DNA of 34,307 nucleotides. Source: Anaerolineae bacterium (GTDB lineage Bacteria > Chloroflexota > Anaerolineae > Aggregatilineales > UBA3940). The stretch covers positions 1-34,307 of the forward strand of contig JAFGLD010000112.1 in NCBI GenBank assembly GCA_016928235.1, written 5' to 3'. How positions within the stretch are numbered: the first letter of the stretch is position 1; each line of letters starts with the position of its first letter. Below, one piece after another: positions 1 through 7,124 of the stretch. Below the pieces are notes generated by a model that had not been told where the DNA came from, made no database searches, and saw only the letters and a list, made by a program, of their open reading frames with translations. The position numbers were made by a program, and so were the translations under genes.

Positions 1-52
1 ACCACGCGCCTGGGCCTTCGGCCCACCGCAACGTTCGTTGCTGGCGCGGGGT
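1..52. repeat. T-shaped (three-way junction) inverted repeat
   Basis: The outer stem pairs 1-10 with 43-52, with one A-G mismatch (4/49). It encloses two perfect hairpins: TGGGCC-TTC-GGCCCA at 11-25 and GCAACG-TT-CGTTGC at 28-41. This nested layout resembles folded single-strand recombination or replication sites, but I cannot assign a family. The element begins at the window edge and may continue to the left. Confidence 0.6.
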
Positions 53-120
53 AGCAAGATAGCCGGGTCGACCACTCCCCGCCGTATCGCCCTGACATTT
101 CAGCATCCTGTGTGTCACAC

Positions 121-170
121 ATCGACCCACTGACCGACGACATCCCGCCGCCAGTGCCTGAACGTTCAGA
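121..170. repeat. Direct repeat, left copy (pairs with 33151-33200)
   Basis: 42 of 50 bases match 33151-33200 in the same orientation. The repeat contains a palindromic core, CTGAACGTTCAG at 158-169. The two copies bracket the accessory genes and the whole eCIS operon, about 33 kb apart. Homology stops on both sides, so this is a short repeat and not a duplicated gene. In the reading frame that is open in the right copy, this copy has stop codons. Confidence 0.6.
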
Positions 171-526
171 CTTTCTATGCGTCTGCCACCGCCACAACGC
201 AGACTCGCCACCCAAGCCCCGCACTGCCAGATGCTTCCCGAACCATCTAACCTCCATCACAGCTTGTCCAGTTGACATGTTTCTTTTTCCTCGCCTCTCA
301 CCCAAAGAGAGCCGCTATGTCTGACCTCGAGGGGCATGCCTGCAGAGTGTATCCTGCTTTTTTTTCTTTTGGCACTTTGTGTCCTATACCCTGCCCGCAA
401 CTAGGCCCCCCCCAGGAGCCAGCATGATCTGTTCTGGAGCATGCCACACGGTCTTACAAAGCCAACTTTCCAAGTTAGCCAAAGAGGTATATAACATAAG
501 ACATAAGAGGGAAAGATGTCACTTTA

Positions 527-562
527 TTTAACACTCTATTTAGCACTCTATTTAGCACTCTA
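527..562. repeat. Three copies of a 12-bp tandem repeat
   Basis: TTTAACACTCTA is followed by two copies of TTTAGCACTCTA. No coding role is supported. A minus-strand reading of it would give a four-residue repeat in an unconvincing open frame. Confidence 0.75.
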
Positions 563-980
563 TCTAGACAGAGACAATGATAGCCCTCATCACGTAAAGC
601 ACCTTCGCAGCCTACCATCCCCTGGGGAAGCCCCCCAAAAAGCACGTAGCCTTCTTTGCAGCACACATAGCCGCCATAAACCAAATAACAATTGAGTAGG
701 TCTCAGACCTTGGTGTACCAAAGCAAGTTCCCTTGGAATACGCCGGCAAAGAGATGTCGTCTCAATATCAATGATAGGTTTGGAGGCAATTCCACAGATG
801 TGTTCGCTTCTGATGTCTGTCGGGCATGAACGCACTTTTTGGGGCACTGTCTCGTAGAATGAGCAATCCAAATGCCCACTTCTTTCATGTTCTGGAGGAA
901 CATGAGTAGTGCGAAAATCAAAACGGAAATCGCTGGATAGACTGTGGTATTTTGCTCTACGCAGGCAGGTCATCTTTACA

Positions 981-1007
981 TGGTTAGTCAGACCATCGGG
1001 CTAACCA
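981..1007 (+). promoter_or_regulatory. Inverted repeat in the leader of the S8 protease gene
   Basis: TGGTTAG at 981-987 is matched by CTAACCA at 1001-1007, a perfect 7-bp inverted repeat with a 13-nt spacer. It ends 25 nt before the GTG start. It could be an operator or a 5'-UTR hairpin; the sequence does not decide. No clear -35/-10 pair was found nearby. Confidence 0.3.
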
Positions 1008-1020
1008 CGTTGTTGGGCAA

Positions 1021-1026
1021 AGGAGG
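1021..1026 (+). promoter_or_regulatory. Ribosome binding site fixing a GTG start
   Basis: AGGAGG stands 6 nt before the GTG at 1033. It supports this GTG as the start of the S8 protease over the internal ATG codons. Confidence 0.75.
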
Positions 1027-1032
1027 GAGAAC

Positions 1033-2205
1033 GTGGAAAAGTATGTTGTGCTCAGAGTGCTAAGGCCGGCCATCACAGGTTTTGGCCCAGCCATCGGACA
1101 ACATGTTATCGCCGACGAGATCAAGATTGAGACATCTGAAGTAAGTCGAAGAGAAATCGGAGATCTAAAACGCGACCCACAGATACAGGCTTTTGCCCCT
1201 GATATACAGATTAAGCTGTATGAGCCAGTGGCACGAGACATCGACGTGAAAGAGAAAGATGGGACGGCATGGGGTATACGAGCTGTTGGCGCCGACACAA
1301 CACCATTCTCAGGGAAGGGCATCACGGTGGCTATCTTGGACACGGGGATCAATGCCGCGCATGAGGCATTCCACAGTGTCAAGATTACTGAGCAGGATTT
1401 TACGGGTGAAGGAAATGGAGACCGCAATGGTCATGGCACACATTGTGCGGGGATAATCTTTGGGCAAGCGGTCGATGGCCTCCGCATTGGAGTAGCTCCT
1501 GGCATTCAGCAAGCTCTCATTGGGAAAGTGCTGGATTCGCAAGGTAGAGGTTCAACCGCCTCAATTTCGAAGGGTATCCAATGGGCATTGGACACTGGGG
1601 CCCAGGTTATTTCAATGTCACTTGGGATGGATTTTCCCGGACAAGTACAACGGTTAGTCCAAGAATCGAACCTGCCGATAGACTTAGCTACATCCAAGGT
1701 GTTGGAAGCGTATCTAGGAAACGTGAGTCTATTCGGCAAACTGGCTGAACTTGCTCAAAGTCGCAGCGCCCTTTTCCAGGCTACAGTGATAGTAGCCGCA
1801 TCCGGAAACGAGAGTCAAAGAGATAAAGGAGCTGACTACGAAATCGCCGTAAGTCCGCCAGCATCCGCCGATCACATTTGCGCTGTGGGTGCTTTGATGA
1901 AATCGGAAAATGGTCTAGATGTTGCCACATTCTCGAATACGAGTGTTGCTATTTCTGCGCCTGGAGTGGCAATCACTTCCGCAAACGCCGATGGTGGTTT
2001 GACTGGAATGAGCGGCACAAGCATGGCGGCGCCGCATGTTGCGGGAGTTGCCGCACTCTGGGCAGAAAAGTTTCTGAGCGAGACCGGGCGGATCGATGCT
2101 ACCGCCTTTTCCGCAAAGCTCATCGCCAGTGGTACCCACAATGACTTGATCAAACCTATCGATACAATGGATGTCGGCACTGGGATTGTGCAGGCGCCGC
2201 AATAA
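1033..2205 (+). CDS. Subtilisin-like S8 family serine protease
   Basis: A 390-aa peptidase of the subtilisin (S8) family. The catalytic triad is visible as Asp103 (VAILDTGIN), His134 (NGHGTHCAG) and Ser330 (SGTSMAAPHVAG), with the oxyanion Asn259 in VAASGNES. Residues 1-90 look like a short N-terminal extension or propeptide-like region. There is no signal peptide, so the enzyme is probably cytoplasmic or released with other cargo. An insert at about residues 200-250 lies between the beta-strand core elements. The start is GTG with a strong AGGAGG. The next gene, a zinc metalloprotease, follows after 20 nt on the same strand, so the two proteases look co-transcribed. Proteases of this family occur near eCIS loci; a role in processing or as cargo is inference. 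Confidence 0.93.
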   Translation: MEKYVVLRVLRPAITGFGPAIGQHVIADEIKIETSEVSRREIGDLKRDPQIQAFAPDIQIKLYEPVARDIDVKEKDGTAWGIRAVGADTTPFSGKGITVAILDTGINAAHEAFHSVKITEQDFTGEGNGDRNGHGTHCAGIIFGQAVDGLRIGVAPGIQQALIGKVLDSQGRGSTASISKGIQWALDTGAQVISMSLGMDFPGQVQRLVQESNLPIDLATSKVLEAYLGNVSLFGKLAELAQSRSALFQATVIVAASGNESQRDKGADYEIAVSPPASADHICAVGALMKSENGLDVATFSNTSVAISAPGVAITSANADGGLTGMSGTSMAAPHVAGVAALWAEKFLSETGRIDATAFSAKLIASGTHNDLIKPIDTMDVGTGIVQAPQ

Positions 2206-2225
2206 TAGATTGCGCAGGAGGCAAA

Positions 2226-3452
2226 ATGTCAACATCGAAGGAAAGAGCACTTGAGACAATCCAAAAGCGTCAGTTCAAGTGGGCACAGGTCTGGAGCGGG
2301 CAATCCACCATCGCAGACTCAGAATTATGCGCCTTGGCACTTGCTGAAAAAAGGGAAACTAACTCACATATCGATGGTGGCTACATTTACACGCCAAGCT
2401 TATTTAAATATCCGGAGAAGAGCGAGCGGTTGCGATGGCAGCACACTCGTGAAATCATCGAGCGCTCAAAACCCGGAATGTATGAAAACCCCGAATACCT
2501 AGAGATCATAGCTCGTCAGACAGCATCGATTGAGATGATCCTACGGGAAGAGCTTGGCGGGCATCCCAACGAGCGTACCGCGAAGTTGACTGAACGCGTT
2601 CTGCTTGCAACAGTTCCGGAACCGTTTGTCAATGCCCAGTCTGAGTCCGAGGAGATTGCCGCCCATACGGACTACGTTTTGGTTTTTCTCTCCTATGGAC
2701 TGATCCAATTCCTCTATCAAGCAACGAAGGCAGTTGTGTTATCTTGGAAACCAAAGACGCCTCCACCAGGGATGGTAAGCTGCTTTAGCAGCAGACAGGA
2801 AGATACAGAAGCTGTGCTTGCTAAGGACCCATATCCAATTGACCTTTTGTTGGGAACACTGAGGGCTTTCTTTTTCGAAGGTTTTCCTCGCGATCCAGCA
2901 TCGAAACCGCCAGAGGGAGGCTATTTACTTCCTATCTCAATGCTGATTACGTTATCGGAACGTTTTGTGATTGCGCACGAATATGGTCATGCTTTGCTCC
3001 ACCATGGATTGGGAGAGGATATTGATCTCCATTTCCCCCCCGAGGTGAAGGCATGGGATAAAGAGTTTCAGGCAGATGCATTTGCCTTCTTTATGGTTCT
3101 GGCAAGTGCCAATCAACTTGATCTCCTACCTAACCATATGGCGCTGCAGGGACCGCTCTTCGCTCTTCATGCTATTGATGTGCTACGCGAAGCGATTGAT
3201 GTGATGCGAAGCGGAAAGATAATGGCTGACCAAGGTTTCGACACCCATCCTCCAACGAAATCGCGGATCGAATCGCTTAAGAGCAGCTATCGACGCTTCT
3301 ACTGCCAAAACGAAGACGATTACCAATATATCAAAGGGGCATTGCTGCCCAGCGAGACACTTCTTCTCCTCTGGAAGTATGTTCTTCCTAGACTTGCAGC
3401 TCTGAGGGGTAGCGCAAAACTACATCCTATCTGGGGCACTGAAACGGCGTGA
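2226..3452 (+). CDS. Putative zinc metalloprotease (HEYGH motif)
   Basis: A 408-aa protein, not assigned to a named family. Residues 238-290 carry a gluzincin-type site: His251-Glu252-x-x-His255 (AHEYGHALLHH) and, about 25 residues later, EFQADAFAFF, whose Glu280 is the likely third zinc ligand. The spacing resembles M48/M78-like peptidases. There is no signal peptide. The hydrophobic stretch FVIAHEYGHALLHH is the active-site helix, not a membrane span. The start ATG has AGGAGG five nt upstream, and the gene follows the S8 protease by 20 nt. Predicted substrate unknown. A protease cargo or a self-processing enzyme are both possible; the distance from the eCIS structural operon leaves that open. 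Confidence 0.85.
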   Translation: MSTSKERALETIQKRQFKWAQVWSGQSTIADSELCALALAEKRETNSHIDGGYIYTPSLFKYPEKSERLRWQHTREIIERSKPGMYENPEYLEIIARQTASIEMILREELGGHPNERTAKLTERVLLATVPEPFVNAQSESEEIAAHTDYVLVFLSYGLIQFLYQATKAVVLSWKPKTPPPGMVSCFSSRQEDTEAVLAKDPYPIDLLLGTLRAFFFEGFPRDPASKPPEGGYLLPISMLITLSERFVIAHEYGHALLHHGLGEDIDLHFPPEVKAWDKEFQADAFAFFMVLASANQLDLLPNHMALQGPLFALHAIDVLREAIDVMRSGKIMADQGFDTHPPTKSRIESLKSSYRRFYCQNEDDYQYIKGALLPSETLLLLWKYVLPRLAALRGSAKLHPIWGTETA

Positions 3453-3894
3453 GATTGCATGTTCAACCATTGCATGAGGAATAGCCGGGCGGGAGCTGGC
3501 TAGACTGAGGAGATTCTTTCCTCACGGGAGTAATAGCAGATACCATTGGCGAATGCGGTGATGAGCTTGAAACACAAAGAGACAAAAGGATCAATAGTGA
3601 CAATCGTCTCCCAGCAGTTTTCTGAGATTTATGACCCCACACCCACATCAGTGCATCCAATAATCTTGTCGATACGCCCTCTGTTCTTCTCAAGGGGATC
3701 GCTGGGAAGACTCACAAAAACAGATGTTGTTGGCGAACTCGAAAAATCGGGGTCATGGGCCTGCCTATCAAGCCCACATTCGAGCGACAAGGGAATTCGC
3801 CAACAACATCAAACAGCGGAAGAACCACTAAAGCGGGTGGAAGTTTGTCATTTGCTAAGGGCAAATAACACTCGATCAACAAAGGAGGATTGAA
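3453..3894. other. Non-coding gap with a long inverted repeat
   Basis: A 442-nt stretch between the metalloprotease and the membrane protein. A 115-codon open frame at 3546-3893 has no ribosome binding site and low-complexity composition, so I do not call it. The inverted repeat at 3723-3810 is the only clear structure. AAAGGAGG at 3881-3888 belongs to the next gene. Confidence 0.55.
3723..3810. repeat. Inverted repeat, 18-nt arms
   Basis: The left arm 3723-3740 and the right arm 3793-3810 are complementary at 17 of 18 positions (core GTTGTTGGCGAA / TTCGCCAACAAC). A smaller nested pair, TGGGC / GCCCA, lies in the loop. No T-run follows, so it is not a standard terminator. It could be a small mobile-element remnant or a structured leader of the following gene. 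Confidence 0.65.
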
Positions 3895-5787
3895 ATGCTA
3901 TCACATACCCGATGGTTTCTCAGTATCCCTCTGACCGTGCTGTTTTTGCTGGCCCCAGAATCGTCGGTAGCGGCTGATGGCGGCGTTAGCTTCCTCAGCG
4001 ATCAGGAATTGACGAAAACCTTTCCTGATGACCAGCCGGATGTGACCTTCTCTGTGAAGGTCATTAATGGTAGTGATGCTTCACAGGATATTTACCTCGA
4101 CCTGGTGGGGTTGACTGATCAGAGCGGTATGCTGGTTCCGCCGGGTGTCCTTCCCAGTGATCTCCCTCGAAAGGCTGAGAGTGTCACCAGCGGCCAAGTG
4201 ATAACATTCGAGCTTACACTCAGCCGTGTTGAGGGGCTATCGAAGAGCTACATGGGGCAACTGGTTGCCTATGGTGATGACGGTACCGTGGCCCGTTTAG
4301 GCTTGACCCTTGTTGTGGCGAAACCCGCAGTTGAAGTGCCGACCGTTGCCTCACTGGAACCTGACTTTCCGGAGGCAGAGGTAACACTGGTGAAATCCAA
4401 TTTCTTGCCCTCGCCACTATCTTACCTTGGCCTAAACATCATCATGCCGATTGCTGTGCAAGTGAGCAAGGCATCACCCAAACCGCAGATGGTCGGAAGC
4501 GTCTCCGGTAGCAATGGTCAGATGGGCCTGGTTGTGTGGGAAGGCACAACCCTGCGGGTTGAAGGCATTACACAGGCAGGAGAGTATACCGGTAAGGCAG
4601 ATCTACTTCCCGACGACGAAGAGGCGGGCAAAGTCACCCTAAAAGTCCAAGTAAAGGATATGTTCTTGTGGCCACTTGTGGTTTTGGTGGCAGGCCTCTT
4701 CATCTCGGCTAGGCTAAATCGGTATGTCAAGTTTAGCCGCCCACTCAGACAGCTTCAGGTTGACCTGACCAATCTGAAGGAACGAGCGGGTTCTCTGCAG
4801 AATGAGGCAGAAAAGGCGCTTCCGGCCGACTGGCCAGTCACAAAGAATGTCTACCGAATTTATCATAAACAAAACGGAACTGAGTCTGGCCTATTGTTTA
4901 TGGCGGCAGATAACACAAAGAAATCATTCATAGAGGCGCAGTCGGATGAAGAACGTAAGAAGTGGGGGCCGAATGGAGACGAGTTTAAGCGCATCCAAGG
5001 GTATGTAGATGCGCTACCTGAGCTGTACAAGTTAAGCAGGGCGGCCGCTATGCACTACAGTGAACTCAAGAGGTTTGCAGAGGATTATGATCAGGACCTC
5101 AGCTTCGATGAACTGGATGTAGCCAAAATGGTCGAGGGAGCACTTAGACCCGCCCTAATAGAATCAGCGTCTGAGTTGGAGAAACTCCAGAAGGATCTCG
5201 GGACAACCAGTATTTTCGTAGACCATTTCGGGAAACTCTATATTCAACTGGTCAATCTGGAGAAGCGTGCTATCAAGCCTGAACATAAGGATGAAGCCAA
5301 AAACCTGTACAGCCAGTTGATTGGCAAGGGTGTGGTTGGTACTAACCAACTAGAGGTTCTTGACGCCGCCGCAACAAAGCTGGGACTGATCATTGGGGCG
5401 GCCAATGCTACCCAACAAAGAGACAGCGAGGTAGCAGCTGCTTCGGCCCCTATGGTATCATCGTTTACCGCTTGGCCGCATATCACTGCACCCACCCTTC
5501 CTGACATCCTAGAACTGGTTGGCCTGCTGCACCGTGTGGAGACTGAGTCGGGGAAGACAGCGGAGCAACAACGGGAAGACTTAAGACAACTCGAGCTTTG
5601 GTTCAACAGGATCTCCGGGCTCATTGTTGTCTTCACCGGACTTTCTGTCCTTTACCTGGGGAAAGCCAGCTTTGGTTCACTGGCTGACTATCTGGGTCTG
5701 TTGCTATGGGGCACAGCGGTAGATGAGGGGTTTAAGCTGGCTCGACAATTTGCCCCAGGCCTAGTAGGCCAAGTAGCGCCCCGTTAA
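3895..5787 (+). CDS. Secreted/membrane-anchored Ig-like and coiled-coil protein
   Basis: A 630-aa protein of unknown function. Residues 1-27 form a Sec signal peptide ending ...SSVAADGG. Residues about 30-250 are beta-rich and resemble Ig-like/NEW3-type domains. A membrane segment lies at 256-273 (LWPLVVLVAGLFISARL), followed by a long, charged helical cytoplasmic region (about 280-560). Near the C-terminus are a second membrane segment at about 575-590 (GLIVVFTGLSVLYLG) and a possible third amphipathic helix at 597-612. The ATG start has AAAGGAGG upstream. The gene is transcribed towards the eCIS operon and ends 525 nt from its 3' end. A membrane anchor or docking function for the particle is an attractive guess from context only. 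It could be an unrelated envelope protein. Confidence 0.85.
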   Translation: MLSHTRWFLSIPLTVLFLLAPESSVAADGGVSFLSDQELTKTFPDDQPDVTFSVKVINGSDASQDIYLDLVGLTDQSGMLVPPGVLPSDLPRKAESVTSGQVITFELTLSRVEGLSKSYMGQLVAYGDDGTVARLGLTLVVAKPAVEVPTVASLEPDFPEAEVTLVKSNFLPSPLSYLGLNIIMPIAVQVSKASPKPQMVGSVSGSNGQMGLVVWEGTTLRVEGITQAGEYTGKADLLPDDEEAGKVTLKVQVKDMFLWPLVVLVAGLFISARLNRYVKFSRPLRQLQVDLTNLKERAGSLQNEAEKALPADWPVTKNVYRIYHKQNGTESGLLFMAADNTKKSFIEAQSDEERKKWGPNGDEFKRIQGYVDALPELYKLSRAAAMHYSELKRFAEDYDQDLSFDELDVAKMVEGALRPALIESASELEKLQKDLGTTSIFVDHFGKLYIQLVNLEKRAIKPEHKDEAKNLYSQLIGKGVVGTNQLEVLDAAATKLGLIIGAANATQQRDSEVAAASAPMVSSFTAWPHITAPTLPDILELVGLLHRVETESGKTAEQQREDLRQLELWFNRISGLIVVFTGLSVLYLGKASFGSLADYLGLLLWGTAVDEGFKLARQFAPGLVGQVAPR

Positions 5788-6312
5788 CAGGTTGGGATGG
5801 GGTATGAACGAAAAACAGGTCAGGCTCTTCCCTGATAAACGTGCTCGGACTACCGACAAGGCTTGAGATATGGGCCACTGGGTGTAGTTGGTAGGATCCG
5901 GAAATAGCGTGGTTGCGCTCTACACCTCACCCCCAACCTCCTCTCCGCCAGCAGGGAAGGGGACAGGGAATGGGGTACAACTACCGCATGCCCACGACCA
6001 CGCTATTCTCGCGTGCTACCGTGTAGTTAACAAAACACAGGTAAGTACACGAAAGTGGCATGGGGGCAGCTGCCCATAGCGAGCAGAAAACACCAGCATT
6101 TGCGGTTAATTTACAGCATCATCCTATCTGACCCTTTTGTGAGTGGCACCAGACAGGGTGATGTTTTACCATATGGATGGCAGGGTGCGGCCCCTGAGAC
6201 GCCTCGTGTTGGGCCTGGGACTTGCTCGTACACACACTTAATCGCGCTACCTACCAGATAAACTAGCCTTGGCAAATCGCGATCGGGAAAGGAAAACCCA
6301 TTCAAGCCCTTG
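5788..6312. other. Convergent intergenic region with a MITE-like element
   Basis: Separates the plus-strand accessory genes from the 3' end of the minus-strand eCIS operon. No gene is supported. It contains the 5903-6007 element. I see no canonical stem-plus-T-run terminator for either transcript. Confidence 0.55.
5903..6007. repeat. MITE/REP-like element with 11-bp terminal inverted repeats
   Basis: AATAGCGTGGT at 5903-5913 is perfectly complementary to ACCACGCTATT at 5997-6007. The interior is a C-rich then G-rich pair (CCCCCAACCTCC... / ...GGGAAGGGGACAGGGAATGGGG region) that can fold back on itself. Such C-rich/G-rich fold-back repeats are common between genes of Chloroflexota and similar bacteria (general knowledge). 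No target-site duplication was identified. Confidence 0.55.
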
Positions 6313-6981
6313 CTACTTCTTCCGCCGGTTCGTTGTAGTTTTCTTTGGCGCTGGCTCTAGTACTGGTATCTCAATGCAGATGGTAAAGTATTCGGATCGA
6401 CCAGACTCATAGCGCACACTATCGCGTGAGGAAAAGATCGTCTTCCCTTTCACATCACTGACCATTACATAGAGATCGGGGAGTTCCGCACCAACCCCTT
6501 TGAAATCACGTTCATGATAGATTACCGAAAAATCGCCGAATTCATCGGTTACGGTCTCTCTAAGCAGGCTTTTGAGCTTTTGGTCGCGGGCAGCGACATG
6601 CACGGTCAGCCCGCTGGCTGGATTGCTCTGTGCATCGGTGATGTTGCCAAAGACCATCCACTTGTCTGGCTCTGGCTTGGGCCATCGCTTCAAACGCACT
6701 ATCTGGTTTTCTAGGTGCGTCTTCAGCTCGGTGATCGATCTTGCCAGATTTCCCATGGCAATGGTCTCCGGATCGTCATCGCCTAGGGTCTCGCCCAGAA
6801 CTCGGGCGGCATCGGACAGACGTGTGGCACGGCGCTCCTGGATCTGCGCAAAGGCCCCCAGGGCGAGGACACCGGACTGAGCAGCCTGCTTCAACAGATT
6901 CTGAATCATGCCTTGAACTTGCGCTGAATCTGCTACCTCAGGGCTAGGCATTCCAGTAAAGAATTGCTGGTTCTGATCCAT
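6313..6981 (-). CDS. eCIS-associated protein with C-terminal carboxypeptidase-regulatory-like domain
   Basis: A 222-aa protein, last gene of the eCIS operon. Residues about 15-100 are helical and may mediate oligomerisation. Residues about 107-205 (VFGNITDAQSNPASGLTVHV ... DEFGDFSV ... DLYVMVSD) have the beta-sandwich pattern of carboxypeptidase-regulatory/transthyretin-like domains, which often act as binding modules. The tail is basic (TTTNRRKK). The ATG start has GGAGGGAG upstream. It lies 143 nt after the beta-helix fibre gene in the same direction. A role as a fibre accessory or surface-binding protein is inferred from position. No signal peptide is present. Confidence 0.75.
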   Translation of the reverse strand: MDQNQQFFTGMPSPEVADSAQVQGMIQNLLKQAAQSGVLALGAFAQIQERRATRLSDAARVLGETLGDDDPETIAMGNLARSITELKTHLENQIVRLKRWPKPEPDKWMVFGNITDAQSNPASGLTVHVAARDQKLKSLLRETVTDEFGDFSVIYHERDFKGVGAELPDLYVMVSDVKGKTIFSSRDSVRYESGRSEYFTICIEIPVLEPAPKKTTTNRRKK

Positions 6982-7124
6982 GACTATCTCCCTCCATTAC
7001 TCAGACTCATCTGCCAACCAGAATCATTGAGGTCAGACCGTCCGTCATGCTTTGATGGGTGCGAAGAACTCAACCCCTCATAAATCAGCCTAGATCCACC
7101 TCTCAATCCATTTCTGGTAGAGTA

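Larger units (their letters stand above)
1..1032. other. Non-coding, repeat-rich left flank
   Basis: No convincing gene was found in this 1 kb. The short open frames on either strand lack ribosome binding sites and recognisable domains. It holds a T-shaped inverted repeat (1-52), the left copy of a direct repeat (121-170), a T-rich run near 357-370, a 12-bp tandem repeat (527-562) and an inverted repeat (981-1007) in the leader of the S8 protease gene. Confidence 0.6.

Noticed and set aside
590..973. Minus-strand open frames, including one with MKEVGIWI
   Set aside because: The opening resembles a known small-protein N-terminus (MKEVGLWIDH-type), but the similarity ends after about ten residues and no second frame carries it on. 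Too little to call a pseudogene.
3546..3893. A 115-codon plus-strand open frame
   Set aside because: Begins with TTG, lacks a ribosome site, contains the inverted repeat and has no recognisable fold.
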